64,000 nt of DNA from positions 370,016 to 434,015 of the forward strand of contig NZ_BMFP01000005.1 in NCBI RefSeq assembly GCF_014638845.1. Reading direction: 5' to 3'. A program made the position numbers and the translations under genes. The notes beneath the pieces are model-generated. The model was not told the DNA's origin. It searched no databases and was given only the letters and a program-made list of their open reading frames with translations. This DNA comes from Pontibacter amylolyticus (GTDB lineage: Bacteria > Bacteroidota > Bacteroidia > Cytophagales > Hymenobacteraceae). Shown here one piece after another: positions 27,385-39,063 of this stretch (the first letter of the stretch is position 1; each line of letters starts with the position of its first letter).

Positions 27385-27491
27385 GGCTGCCTGTTTACCT
27401 TTGGTTTCTAACAGGGTTTGGTTGGAAAGGTTGCGGGCAAATACAGTAGGTATAAAGCAGCTCTGGGTATAATATCCCTTAGAAAGGCTCT

Positions 27492-30416
27492 CTAACTATC
27501 ACTATTTCTACTCAGGTTCAGCCAATCGTCTTTGGTAAGTGAACTGAAGAAGCTATTATCAGCAGTAACCAGATCGGTGGCCAGTTTGGATTTGCTCTGC
27601 TGCAGTATCTGGATCTTCTCTTCCACGGTGTTAGGGCAAATAAGCCGCACGGCAATCACTTTTTTCTCCTGCCCGATCCGGTAGCTTCTGTCAATGGCCT
27701 GGTTTTCCACAGCTGGGTTCCACCACGGGTCCACTATAAACACGTAATCGGCTGCTGTTAAATTAAGGCCTGTGCCACCCGCTTTCAGGCTCACCAGGAA
27801 CACGCGTATCTCCTCGTCTGTCTGAAACTGGTTCACGACTTCGCCCCTGTTGCGGGTGCTGCCTGTGAGGTAGGAGAACTTGATATTTTCCTTCACTAGC
27901 TCCTTTTTGATCAGGTCCAGCATACCGACAAACTGCGAAAACACCAGCACTTTGTGGTGCCGCGCCACATTCTGGATCTGCTGCATAAGCACCTGTATCT
28001 TAGCGGAAGTGTCTGAGAAAAGCTTTGCATCGCCGGTGAGCAGGGGTGAGTTACAGATCTGGCGCAGTTTGGTAATGCCCCGCAGCACGTGCATCGGGTG
28101 CTTGGTCAGTTCCTCTTCCCCGCTGGCGTTAATGTAGTCTCTGAATTCCTGCTCGGCTGTGTCGTATACCTTGCGCTGCTCCTCTCCCATTTCGCAGTAT
28201 AGGACCATTTCCGTCTTGTCAGGAAGTTCTCTGGCTACTTCGGCCTTTGTTCTTCTCAGCACAAAGGGGCCAATCCGCTCCTGCAAAGCCTGTGCGCTGC
28301 GCCTGTCCTTAAACTTGTCGATGGGCATGGAGTACGTGTTCCGAAAGTAGGTCCTGGTGCCCAGCAGGCCTGGATTGACAAAGGAAAGCTGCGCATAAAT
28401 GTCGAAGGTGTTGTTCTCAAATGGCGTACCTGTGAGCACCACTCTGTTGCGTGACTGCAGTAAGCAAGCTGCTTTGTAGCGCTGCGAGTTCGGGTTCTTG
28501 ATGTTCTGCGACTCGTCCAGGAAGGTATAGCCGAAGGTGTATTTCTTCAGAAAGTCAATATCAGTGAGTAGCGTGTTGTAGGTGGTGATGACCACATCGT
28601 ATTGCTGGAAAGCGTCTGTGGCCTTTGACCTATTTGGACCGTGGTGTACGAGTACTTGCAGCGATGGCGCGAACCTGTCCAGCTCCGCCTGCCAGTTCGG
28701 TATAAGCGAGGTAGGCACGACCAAGAGGTGTGTTTGCCGCTCCCGTTTTTCCTGCAGCAACAGCATGAACGCAATTACCTGCACTGTTTTGCCCAGGCCC
28801 ATGTCGTCGGCGAGGCAGCCGCCAAATTGCAGATCGTCTAAGAAGTTGAGCCAGCTCAGCCCCTGCAACTGGTATGGCCGCAGGGTAGCTTGCAGTCCGG
28901 CCGGCACAGGTGCGGCCGCAATGTTCTCCACGTTGCTCAGCTGCGCCTGGTACCACCACAGCTCTTTGTGCACCTGCTCGTCCAGCATGTAGTCTTCGAA
29001 CAGCTCGGTGAGCACGGCAAAGTTTGTTTTGGGAATTTGCAGTTGCTCCTCCTCCACTATACCTGTGTCGAAAAAGACTTTTAGCTTCTGCAGCCACTCT
29101 TCCGGTATAATGCCCATGGTGCCATCGTCGAGCAGCACGTACCTGCTCTTGTTCACGACTGCCTTCTTCAGCTGCTTGATCGAAGCTTTTTTACGTCCGA
29201 ACTTCACGTTCACCGTCACATTAAACCAGTTGAGTCCGCTGTCTACCTGTATAGCCACTGTGGCTTTGTGCTGGTTGAGCTTGTTGCCTTGCAGGTCGTT
29301 AAAGCCCAGAATCGTAACTCCATGCGCAGCCAGGTTGTCGAAGACATCCAGGAACCAGGCCTCGTCCAGGAAGCGCTCCTTGTGCAGGTAGAAGTAGTCG
29401 AGCATGTTATCCAACTGCTCCCAGAAGTGCGGGTGCTGCTGGATAAGCAACTTGGTATAGGCTGTTTCTAACTCGGTGTTTCGCGCCACATAGAATGGTC
29501 TGCCCAAGTTATCCTGATCATAAATCAGCTTATTCGACAGCAACGGGATCTCAATTTCGCCATACCGCACGAAAGGATGCAGCAACACGTAATTTTCCGA
29601 CTCGATCAGGTATAGCACCTTTTCCGGCGGCTGGTTAAAGCCTTTGCTTCGCAGCTGGACTCTAGTGGCAGGTTTCAAATAGGTATGCTCTACCGGCACA
29701 TGCGACTCCATTTTGGCCAGAACCTGCCGCTGAAATTGCAGAAAAGTATCGTGCGGAAGCCGCAGCTCGTTCCCATGCTTTTTGAAATAAACCACCACAG
29801 ATGGCAGGTGTGGGTTGGAGCACAGGTACCAGGCATGGTCGGCAACCAGGAAGTGGCCGAATCGGACGTTGATGCGGTTAAGAGGGTAATAGGTGCCATT
29901 TACAAACAGATCGCTGGTGACACTGAACACGTCGCTACTCAGGCCGATGCGCACTTTAAAGTCGATACTGGGTTGCGTGACCTGCACAGGTGTAAGCGAC
30001 TTCGCTGTTATTTTCTCGGAAACTTCGCTATCGTGGAGATAGAAGGTATAGCGCAGCGGGTTGCGCACAAGCGCCTTCAGACTGGCCGTATCAGCAGCTG
30101 CCTTTTCATAGAAGCTCTGAAAGCGGGCAATGGCGCTGTAAAATTTCAACTCCTCCGGCCTTTCGGTCCGCCACACCAGTTCCAGCGGATTCAGCACCGT
30201 AAAAGGCGCTTTTAGCTCTCCTGTAACGCTCAGACTACAGGAGACGAGTTGGGCACTGAACAGGTTGTAGTAGCGGTGCCTGCCAATCACAATGATCGTT
30301 CTCAAATCAGTGGAAGCTCCAGACAGCTGTGGTTGAGAAGCAAGGTGTGCGGCAAAAAGCGACTCCGGGTCGTCGGTGCTGTCAAAAGGTTCGAACGGTG
30401 GGTATTGCTCTTCCAT
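27492..30416 (-). CDS. SNF2-family DNA helicase/ATPase
   Basis: This 974-residue protein has a C-terminal Swi2/Snf2 ATPase: Walker A DDMGLGKT with Lys543, motif II DESQ near 634 (in place of DEAH), VLTGTPFENN, and motifs V-VI KAGGTGLNLTAADYV / DPWWNPAVENQAIDRSYRIGQ. The N-terminal half of about 450 residues is a strand-rich region of unknown fold, as in bacterial RapA/HepA relatives with an unassigned N-terminal module. It is probably a dsDNA translocase acting on protein-DNA complexes. The gene is isolated, and no restriction or defence partner is adjacent. Confidence 0.92.
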   Translation of the reverse strand: MEEQYPPFEPFDSTDDPESLFAAHLASQPQLSGASTDLRTIIVIGRHRYYNLFSAQLVSCSLSVTGELKAPFTVLNPLELVWRTERPEELKFYSAIARFQSFYEKAAADTASLKALVRNPLRYTFYLHDSEVSEKITAKSLTPVQVTQPSIDFKVRIGLSSDVFSVTSDLFVNGTYYPLNRINVRFGHFLVADHAWYLCSNPHLPSVVVYFKKHGNELRLPHDTFLQFQRQVLAKMESHVPVEHTYLKPATRVQLRSKGFNQPPEKVLYLIESENYVLLHPFVRYGEIEIPLLSNKLIYDQDNLGRPFYVARNTELETAYTKLLIQQHPHFWEQLDNMLDYFYLHKERFLDEAWFLDVFDNLAAHGVTILGFNDLQGNKLNQHKATVAIQVDSGLNWFNVTVNVKFGRKKASIKQLKKAVVNKSRYVLLDDGTMGIIPEEWLQKLKVFFDTGIVEEEQLQIPKTNFAVLTELFEDYMLDEQVHKELWWYQAQLSNVENIAAAPVPAGLQATLRPYQLQGLSWLNFLDDLQFGGCLADDMGLGKTVQVIAFMLLLQEKRERQTHLLVVPTSLIPNWQAELDRFAPSLQVLVHHGPNRSKATDAFQQYDVVITTYNTLLTDIDFLKKYTFGYTFLDESQNIKNPNSQRYKAACLLQSRNRVVLTGTPFENNTFDIYAQLSFVNPGLLGTRTYFRNTYSMPIDKFKDRRSAQALQERIGPFVLRRTKAEVARELPDKTEMVLYCEMGEEQRKVYDTAEQEFRDYINASGEEELTKHPMHVLRGITKLRQICNSPLLTGDAKLFSDTSAKIQVLMQQIQNVARHHKVLVFSQFVGMLDLIKKELVKENIKFSYLTGSTRNRGEVVNQFQTDEEIRVFLVSLKAGGTGLNLTAADYVFIVDPWWNPAVENQAIDRSYRIGQEKKVIAVRLICPNTVEEKIQILQQSKSKLATDLVTADNSFFSSLTKDDWLNLSRNSDS

Positions 30417-30844
30417 TGGTGCTTCTCAGGCAGGCGATGTGCTTCAGGTATTAGCTGCGCCCTAACTTCAAAGTTAAGCAAATGCAGATTCAGACGTAGG
30501 ATTTTAACAGCTTGATATTACGTGGTGCTCCAGAAGAGAAGTTAGACAATGACTTATTCAGCGTCTCACTCGGGCATATGGCTTTGCTGGTGATTAGGCA
30601 TGCAGCCATTTTCCAATTGGCGGAAGTATACCTTGTGGATTTACGCCAGTTACAAACTGGACTTATGGTAAGCCATATGTTACGCTGACGCTAAACTTAT
30701 GGTACGGGTGGAATTCGGATCAAAATCTTTGCAAGTTACCATAACTACTTGTTTACTTTGGCTTGCAACAGGCTTCTAAGGGAAAGGTTACGCGTTATAA
30801 CAAGGGTTTATTTAAAAAAAGCTCTAAAATAATTTTTTTCCAAT
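30417..30844. other. Gap containing the distal icd repeat
   Basis: This 428-bp spacer has no gene. It holds the 36-bp icd-like direct repeat at 30556-30591. The DNA beyond 30780 is markedly AT-rich, like the gene that follows. No integrase or tRNA is visible. Confidence 0.6.
30556..30591. repeat. Direct repeat of icd 3' end (distal copy, att-like)
   Basis: This 36-bp sequence matches 31946-31981 inside the end of icd at 33 of 36 positions (shared core TTCAGCGTCTCACTCGG and ATGGCTTTGCTGG). It is in the same orientation, 1390 bp apart. The two copies bracket the AT-rich gene 30845-31765, as attachment-site duplications do. Confidence 0.75.
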
Positions 30845-31765
30845 TTAAATCTTGTACGCTTTTGGCAAGTAGCTTGATCGGTAATTATCAGCTTGCATTT
30901 TTAGGCCCTGATTATAAGACCAATGAGGTACTTTAATACCATCATAATCAAATATGCGTTCTAGTCCCCCTGAATTAATATGTTTTATGATTGACAAAAT
31001 TAACTCACAACATTCGTCTGTAAATTTATAGACCTGTTCTTCCGAAAAACGAACAATAATCCAGTTACCATTCTCAAAGTATCGATTTCTCAAGTCATCT
31101 GTTTCAATATGATGTATTGGTCTAGAATGTAAACTAAAACTATAGGGCTCATCTATCTCAACATCAATATATAAAGTATTAATGCCTACTTTTGACGATA
31201 TAACAATATCTGGATAATAAGTTACATCGCTAAATCTAACTTCGTATTCGTTATCTACGAATTCTAAATTCAAATATTTTAGCAGCTTTCTCTTGAAGTA
31301 CAATTCACTGTGGCCTCTTTTAGACTTTTTTGTAGTAATCCTTGGCACAACAGCTTGCTTAAGGCTTTCATCAATTTTATTTACAATATATAAATTTGCA
31401 TCAAATAATTCATGTTTTCCATTCCTAGTGTAGGAAACTGTAGACCGAGGCTGAAAAGCATCGTTTAAATACAATTTATATACAGCATAAGCCTTTTCAT
31501 AAATCTTCTTTTCAGATTTAACCTTTTTGATATTATGATATAGTAAAATAAAAATAAAGCCTGAAATAATTATTGGCACCGCATTACCAATCAAAATACC
31601 AAAAGCAATAAAAAATAGTGCAATTAAACATACAAAAACAGCGTTCTTAATGACTATAGGAAATGGCGGATTATTACATATAGGCTCTTTTGGTGGCAGT
31701 AATGCATTAGTGATTGTAGTAGGGATGATCACCTTAGGATATGTATACTTACATTTATCTATCAA
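30845..31765 (-). CDS. Membrane-anchored PD-(D/E)XK/Vsr-like putative nuclease
   Basis: The 306-residue frame starts at TTG (31765); no in-frame ATG exists upstream of the conserved part and a stop lies just before, so the start is uncertain. Two membrane segments lie at about residues 40-80 (NAVFVCLIALFFIAFGILIG, then IIISGFIFILLY). The C-terminal domain has the restriction-endonuclease-like pattern of Vsr/DUF559-type proteins: a leading Glu in HSELYFKRKLL, YYPDIVIS, then LYIDVEIDEPYS, a His-rich turn IHHIETDDLRNRYF and NWIIVRFSEEQVY. The DNA is far richer in A and T than its neighbours and lies between icd-derived repeats, which suggests transfer. A defence role is plausible but not shown. 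Confidence 0.6.
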   Translation of the reverse strand: MIDKCKYTYPKVIIPTTITNALLPPKEPICNNPPFPIVIKNAVFVCLIALFFIAFGILIGNAVPIIISGFIFILLYHNIKKVKSEKKIYEKAYAVYKLYLNDAFQPRSTVSYTRNGKHELFDANLYIVNKIDESLKQAVVPRITTKKSKRGHSELYFKRKLLKYLNLEFVDNEYEVRFSDVTYYPDIVISSKVGINTLYIDVEIDEPYSFSLHSRPIHHIETDDLRNRYFENGNWIIVRFSEEQVYKFTDECCELILSIIKHINSGGLERIFDYDGIKVPHWSYNQGLKMQADNYRSSYLPKAYKI

Positions 31766-31872
31766 CTTTTTCTATATTAGTATGGGATTTTAATTAAAAT
31801 ACCAACCACAAGGTTTTGAAAACAATTCATATTTGAGTAAACATTACCTATAAAGTCTGACAAAAAACAAAA

Positions 31873-31902
31873 GAAGGCTGCCCAATCACTTAGGCAGCCT
31901 TT
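31873..31902 (-). terminator. Terminator of icd
   Basis: A perfect 9-bp stem (AAGGCTGCC / GGCAGCCTT) has a 10-nt loop and, on the minus strand, is followed by a T-rich run. It lies 23 bp after the icd stop and inside the interval bounded by the icd repeats. Confidence 0.85.
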
Positions 31903-31924
31903 CTATTTAACTGTATACCTTAGA

Positions 31925-34165
<2,241 letters not shown>

Positions 34166-34247
34166 TTAAATAGTTAGTTTCGGGAAACTGAATCTGCCGC
34201 CATTTCTCAGCCGGTAACACCATGTTCCCCCACGCTAGTTTAAGAAG

Positions 34248-34255
34248 CAAATATA
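34248..34255 (-). promoter_or_regulatory. Candidate -7 box of icd promoter
   Basis: On the minus strand this reads TATATTTG, matching TAnnTTTG, 95 bp upstream of the icd start. A -33 TTTG at the right distance is not clear. Confidence 0.35.
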
Positions 34256-34435
34256 AGAGTCTTTTTGATAAGGCTAAACCTTCCCCGGGTGTTTCGTTTG
34301 CACCACTTGGCACAGACGCCTTTTCATAAAATTGGACAATAATCAGGTGACGTTCACAATCTAAATGCAACCGAATTTCATACTTCTCGTTTTTAGCCAC
34401 TGTGCTTCCCTTACTAATTACTTGTAAACCACATT

Positions 34436-35314
34436 ATGTTTTCGAAACTTAAGATCGACTTTAGATATCTATTACTCCTTTCATTTATCCTATTCTCCAC
34501 AGCCTGTACTGACGATGAGACCAAAGAAGAGATAGAGCCGCAGCAGGAAAGTATATCACTCAAAATTATGCCTTTGGGTAACTCCATCACGCAGGGAGGA
34601 GAGGTTAACCCCAGTTACCGGTATGAACTCTGGAAGATGCTGGTAGATGCCGGGGTAAAATTTGAGTTTGTAGGCTCTATGGACACGAACTGGTACCGGA
34701 ATGCTCCCAATACGGAGCAAGGCGCTGACGTAGCCTCTCCTGTTATGGGGCAAACGTACAAAGGGCAAACTTTCACGAACAAACATGAAGGGCACTGGGG
34801 CTGGAATACCAGTGATATGCTGAACGGCTACGAAAAACCAACCCAGTACAAGCGCGACAAAGGCAAGTTGAGTGATTGGCTCAAGGGCTATACCCCGGAT
34901 GTGGTGTTGATGCACCTGGGCACCAACGACATGATTCACGCCAAAACAACTGACGGCACTGTAAAGAGAATAGAACAGATCATCGGGCAGCTGCGCGCTG
35001 ACAACGAAAATGTCGCGATCCTGCTGGCCAAGATCACCCCTATACCTGCGGAGTTCGCCAACGTTGACTCAACACAACATTTTGTGTCGCTGTTGCCTGC
35101 CCTGGCAACACGTCTTACAACTCAGAAATCTCCAATTATAGTAGTGGACATAAACTCCGGCTACAATCCGGCTACCCTTACCTACGACGCGCTGCACCCG
35201 AATACGGAAGGCGAAAAATTCATTGCCAAGCGCTGGTATGACGCCATCCGGGCAAATGAAGAGACATTGTACAATTTAGCAGCGCAACGCCACCGCAGAG
35301 AGACGGGCCAATAG
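34436..35314 (+). CDS. SGNH/GDSL hydrolase lipoprotein
   Basis: This 292-residue lipoprotein (lipobox FSTAC, Cys24) has an SGNH esterase fold: block I IMPLGNSITQ with nucleophile Ser50, block III HLGTND, and block V DALHPN with the Asp/His pair. The family deacetylates or deacylates carbohydrates and lipids; the GHWGWNTSDML segment is typical of carbohydrate-esterase-like members. It is followed 87 bp later by a paralogue with a different secretion route. The substrate is unknown. Confidence 0.88.
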   Translation: MFSKLKIDFRYLLLLSFILFSTACTDDETKEEIEPQQESISLKIMPLGNSITQGGEVNPSYRYELWKMLVDAGVKFEFVGSMDTNWYRNAPNTEQGADVASPVMGQTYKGQTFTNKHEGHWGWNTSDMLNGYEKPTQYKRDKGKLSDWLKGYTPDVVLMHLGTNDMIHAKTTDGTVKRIEQIIGQLRADNENVAILLAKITPIPAEFANVDSTQHFVSLLPALATRLTTQKSPIIVVDINSGYNPATLTYDALHPNTEGEKFIAKRWYDAIRANEETLYNLAAQRHRRETGQ

Positions 35315-35401
35315 CACCTGACACCCTGCACTAAGCGCAACTCAACAGCGCTGCGCTCGTTTTATGAGCTACTTATTACCAATCACTTAGCTTACAGTTC
35401 T

Positions 35402-36763
35402 ATGCTCTCCCTTCTCTACCGCCTCCGAAAACAAGCTTACATCCTTATCCCTTTTTTATTCTTTGGTTTCGAGGCTCATCCGCAATCCAAGCCGATCAGG
35501 ATCATGCCTTTGGGTAATTCGATTACGCAGGGGAACAAGGAGCTTGCCAGCTACAGGTATTCTCTGTGGATGAAGCTGATTGATACGGGCGTAAACTTTG
35601 AGTTTGTAGGTTCTCAGACAGAGAATGAAGGCGGCAACCCTCCTTTTCAAGATTATAAGGGGCAATCCTTCAGCAACAGAAACGAAGGTCATTGGGGATG
35701 GCGAGCTGATGAAATACTGAATGGCAGAGATGGAAACAATATTGCTAAATGGGCTGAAGCGCATAAGCCAGATTTTGTACTGCTGCACCTGGGCACAAAC
35801 GACCTGTTTCAGAACCAGTCCATAGAGAGTACTATTACTGATCTAAGACAAATAGTTGGGGTCCTGCGAGAAAAGAACCCGGCTGTCTCGATCTTTCTGG
35901 CCCAGCTCATCCCGGCCGATCCGAACGATCAGTACCTGAAAGAACTAAGCGAGAAAATTCCGCTCTTCAATGCGCAGGTACCGGCACTTGTCACTTCCCT
36001 AAACAACGATAGCCAATATCCTGATTCGCAAGTAGTTTTGGTAGATCAGAACACTGGGTTTAACCCTACCAAAAACCCTAACTCGGCAGGAGGCCAAGGT
36101 GACTCTTACGATGGACTTCACCCCAATAAGCTTGGCGAAGAAAAAATGGCGCAGGTCTGGTTTGATGCCATCATGGAAGAAATCATCATTCCGCTGCCGG
36201 TAGAACTGCACAGCTTTAAAGGTATAGCCACACAGAGCGGAGTGCAGCTGACTTGGGAAACGGCCTCGGAACTGGACAACGCTTTTTTTGAAGTGCAGCG
36301 CGGACAAACTGCCACCGAATTTGACTCCATTAGCCGTGTAGAAGGGGCCGGCACGACCGCCCTTCCGCAAAGCTATACCTTTCAGGACAGGAAAGCCGGC
36401 AACGGCGTCAATTACTACCGCCTCCGGCAGGTGGACTTTGATGGCACAGAGAGCTACTCTCCGGTAGTAGCCGTGAGCCTGGCACAGGCCACGATAGAAG
36501 AAATGCGGGTATACCCGACCCACACCAAAAGCAGCCACCCGGTTACGGTGCAGCTGCTGGCCTTGCAGCCTTTGGAGAAGTTCAACATCTCGATCTATAC
36601 CCTGGAAGGAAAACTGGTTAAGGAATATGCAGCGGAAGCTGACAATCGGGGCAATTTCATTCAGCTACTCAACACAGCCGAGCTAAGTGACGGCAGTATG
36701 TACATGGTCAGGGCCTCTCTGCCAGGCAGGGCCTTTATCCGCCACCTCATGATCGACCGTTAA
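35402..36763 (+). CDS. SGNH hydrolase with T9SS C-terminal domain
   Basis: This 453-residue secreted enzyme is a paralogue of the upstream gene. It has a signal peptide (residues 1-27), block I IMPLGNSITQ with Ser40, HLGTND, and GLHPN with the catalytic His. Residues from about 265 form a fibronectin-like domain (VELHSFKGIATQSGVQLTWE), and the C-terminal 80 residues form a T9SS sorting domain (MRVYPTHTKSSHPVTVQL). The catalytic domain is thus delivered to the surface or medium, while its neighbour is a lipoprotein. An octamer pair follows the stop codon. Confidence 0.88.
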   Translation: MLSLLYRLRKQAYILIPFLFFGFEAHPQSKPIRIMPLGNSITQGNKELASYRYSLWMKLIDTGVNFEFVGSQTENEGGNPPFQDYKGQSFSNRNEGHWGWRADEILNGRDGNNIAKWAEAHKPDFVLLHLGTNDLFQNQSIESTITDLRQIVGVLREKNPAVSIFLAQLIPADPNDQYLKELSEKIPLFNAQVPALVTSLNNDSQYPDSQVVLVDQNTGFNPTKNPNSAGGQGDSYDGLHPNKLGEEKMAQVWFDAIMEEIIIPLPVELHSFKGIATQSGVQLTWETASELDNAFFEVQRGQTATEFDSISRVEGAGTTALPQSYTFQDRKAGNGVNYYRLRQVDFDGTESYSPVVAVSLAQATIEEMRVYPTHTKSSHPVTVQLLALQPLEKFNISIYTLEGKLVKEYAAEADNRGNFIQLLNTAELSDGSMYMVRASLPGRAFIRHLMIDR

Positions 36764-36776
36764 GCGCAGCCTATAC

Positions 36777-37397
36777 CTATACCTGACTTTCCTGCCTGAG
36801 CAGACGTATTACCTCTTCATCGCTTACCTGTTCAAATTCCTGGTAAAACTGCCCCACCGCCTGAAACATGGGAGGCACCAGCAGGCATACCACTTCATCT
36901 ACTATCGTCTCAAATTGCTTAATAGCTGCTCGTGGGGCGACAGGCACTGCTACAATGATCTTGCGGGGTTGCTTATGCCGGGCCATGTTCACGGTAGACA
37001 GCAGCGTCTTGCCTGTGGCGATGCCATCGTCCACGATGATCACAATACGGTCGCGCATATCCACAGGCTGGCGGTCACCCATGAAGAGTTTGTACTTCTG
37101 GCGCAGACTTGTTTTTATTCGTGTTACCTCCGCCTGGATGTACTCTGCTGGTACGTCGGTCCGCTTATCTACCTCCACATCCTCCAGGCTCACCGCTCCT
37201 ATCGCAAACTCCGGGTTAGCGGGGTGCCCGATTTTCTTGGAAACGATCACATCCAAAGGCATGCCCAATCGCCGGGCAATGGGCGCTGCCACCGGCACCC
37301 CTCCCCGAGGTATAGCCAGCACCACCCCCTTCTGCCCTTTGTAGTGCTCCAGCCTATCGGCCAGCAACTCTGCCGCGACGTGTCTATTGGGTATCAT
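36777..37397 (-). CDS. Phosphoribosyltransferase family protein
   Basis: This 206-residue type I PRTase has the PRPP-binding loop VIIVDDGIATGKTL and the N-terminal AIPRGGVPVAAPIA block found in the stand-alone family often next to, or fused with, dienelactone-hydrolase-like proteins. That partner gene is 149 bp away on the same strand (37546-38226). The substrate base is unknown. Confidence 0.88.
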   Translation of the reverse strand: MIPNRHVAAELLADRLEHYKGQKGVVLAIPRGGVPVAAPIARRLGMPLDVIVSKKIGHPANPEFAIGAVSLEDVEVDKRTDVPAEYIQAEVTRIKTSLRQKYKLFMGDRQPVDMRDRIVIIVDDGIATGKTLLSTVNMARHKQPRKIIVAVPVAPRAAIKQFETIVDEVVCLLVPPMFQAVGQFYQEFEQVSDEEVIRLLRQESQV

Positions 37398-37416
37398 GGT
37401 TTTTTATTTTTGATTT

Positions 37417-37531
37417 AGTGATTGAGTGGATGAGTGATTGTTAAATTGTTGATGGTTAAATTGTTGGATTGTTTATCAGATCGATTGAAGTCACTAAATC
37501 ATTCATCTATTCACTCATCCACTCAATCACT
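37417..37531. repeat. Inverted repeat of TGAGTGATTG-type units
   Basis: The arms 37417-37437 and 37511-37531 are exact reverse complements (21 nt, AGTGATTGAGTGGATGAGTGA). Between and around them are further loose copies of ATTGTTGG and TCACTCA units. The element fills the spacer between the phosphoribosyltransferase and hydrolase genes, and related arms occur at 39064-39313. Confidence 0.8.
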
Positions 37532-37545
37532 CCATCACTCACTCC

Positions 37546-38226
37546 CTACCTCTCCCTTAACGGGTGCTGTTTTCCGGGCTCCAGGTATTTTCGGAACCAG
37601 TCTGTTGCCAGTTGGGCGGCCATTTCAAGTGCTCCTGGTTCTTCAAACAAATGCGTGGCATCGGGCACGATCTCCAAATCCTTTAAGCATTGCAGCCGGT
37701 CCTGTGCCCACTTGTTCAGATCGAGCACCTCTTCGTCCAGGCCACCTACAATCAGCAGCGTTGGGCTCTGCACATCAGGTAGCACCTCACCTGCCAGGTC
37801 GGGGCGCCCCCCCCGGCTTACCACCGCACCAATGATATCACCGCCAAGTGCGGCAGCGGCACTGAGCGCCGAGGCAGCTCCGGTGCTCGCGCCGAACAGC
37901 CCGATGTGCAGGTCTTTCGTGTAGTCGCTCTGCTGTGCCCAAGTCACGGCATCGATCAGGCGCGTGGTCAGAAGCGCTATATCAAACCGGTTCTCCTGGC
38001 GCTGGTCCTCCTCTTCTGTAAGCAGGTCGAAGAGCATGGTGGCAAAACGGGAGCGCTGCAGGTGCTCTGCCACAAAGCGGTTGCGCGAGCTGAGGCGGCT
38101 GCTCCCACTGCCATGCGAAAAAATCACCAGGCCTTTTGCATGCTCCGGCACAACCAGATCTGCGGTCAGCAGCGCATTTCCAGCCTTAAGCTGCAGGCTG
38201 TCGTTGTAGATAAAATTTACCATCAA
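37546..38226 (-). CDS. Dienelactone-hydrolase-like alpha/beta hydrolase
   Basis: This 226-residue cytoplasmic alpha/beta hydrolase has VIFSHGSGSS (oxyanion region), the nucleophile elbow GASTGAASAL, the acid region LIVGGLDEEV and the catalytic His in PDATHLFEEPGA. It lies upstream of the phosphoribosyltransferase gene on the same strand. The two activities are fused into one protein in some bacteria, so a shared function is likely although unknown. Confidence 0.85.
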   Translation of the reverse strand: MMVNFIYNDSLQLKAGNALLTADLVVPEHAKGLVIFSHGSGSSRLSSRNRFVAEHLQRSRFATMLFDLLTEEEDQRQENRFDIALLTTRLIDAVTWAQQSDYTKDLHIGLFGASTGAASALSAAAALGGDIIGAVVSRGGRPDLAGEVLPDVQSPTLLIVGGLDEEVLDLNKWAQDRLQCLKDLEIVPDATHLFEEPGALEMAAQLATDWFRKYLEPGKQHPLRER

Positions 38227-38360
38227 GTTTGTTTTCGTTAGTGAAGCGTCTATAAATTAATCTACGTCTTGGTATAGTAATAGTTGAAAAGCTGTGCTGT
38301 GATCGCCTCTCAGGTATAAGCCCCATCAGCCAAAACACCGTATAGAGGCTATACCTGAGT

Positions 38361-39054
38361 TTGATCCGTATGCGTAGCCTTACCCTATCTTCCCTGACCT
38401 GCCTGACGCTATTGTCAGGTATAGCCTCCTGCGGATCCAGAGACACGGAGCAAAACATGGCGGAGGAGCGTGCTGATGAGCACCAGCGCTTGGAAGAAGT
38501 ACAGGAGGAGCACATACGACGGGGCAGCGCTCCAAACCAGGACTCCATTTCTTTCGGGCAGGCCTTCGCCCTTTTCATGACGGCCCTGCAGGCTTCTGAC
38601 ACGACCACTCTCAATCTTCCACCCGGACCACGGGCTTTGGATCATAGAGCAGCCCGGCGCCATGCCCAAAATGACGCGCATGACGGATATCCGGGATTTC
38701 AAGCGCGAGTATCAGGACAGGTCCTTCTTCACCATCCGGGACGAAGTAAAGACCTGTGACCTTCGTGAAGAAGCCTGGCCATCCTTCGACTGTGCCGACC
38801 TGAACTATGATGAAGGCCAGTCGGGCTACAGCAAGGACGGTTGCTTTGTATCTGATCCCGCCAAGCTTCAGAAAAGTGGCTACTGGGATTATGCCAGCCT
38901 TACAGATACAGAGATCAAGCAGATCAAGGCCACCTTGCCCCTTCTGCAAAGATCAGTACTCCACACGGCCACTTCTTTTGAGTTTCACTTCGGCCCTGTA
39001 GACGGACAGTGGCGCCTGTTGTTCGCTAAACTGATTTACCCCTGCAGCGCTTGA
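38361..39054 (+). pseudogene. Lipoprotein gene split by a frameshift
   Basis: The first frame (from 38361) encodes a lipoprotein signal (lipobox SGIASC) and reads sensibly to about ALQASDTTTL. It then turns into Arg/His-rich nonsense and ends at 38759. The +1 frame picks up the sense from about 38611 (IFHPDHGLWIIEQPGAMPKM) and runs to 39054, ending FAKLIYPCSA. Together they make one protein of about 231 residues if one extra base near 38605-38614 is removed. It could be a true pseudogene or a sequencing error. I do not recognise the family. Confidence 0.7.
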
Positions 39055-39063
39055 GTTATTTTC

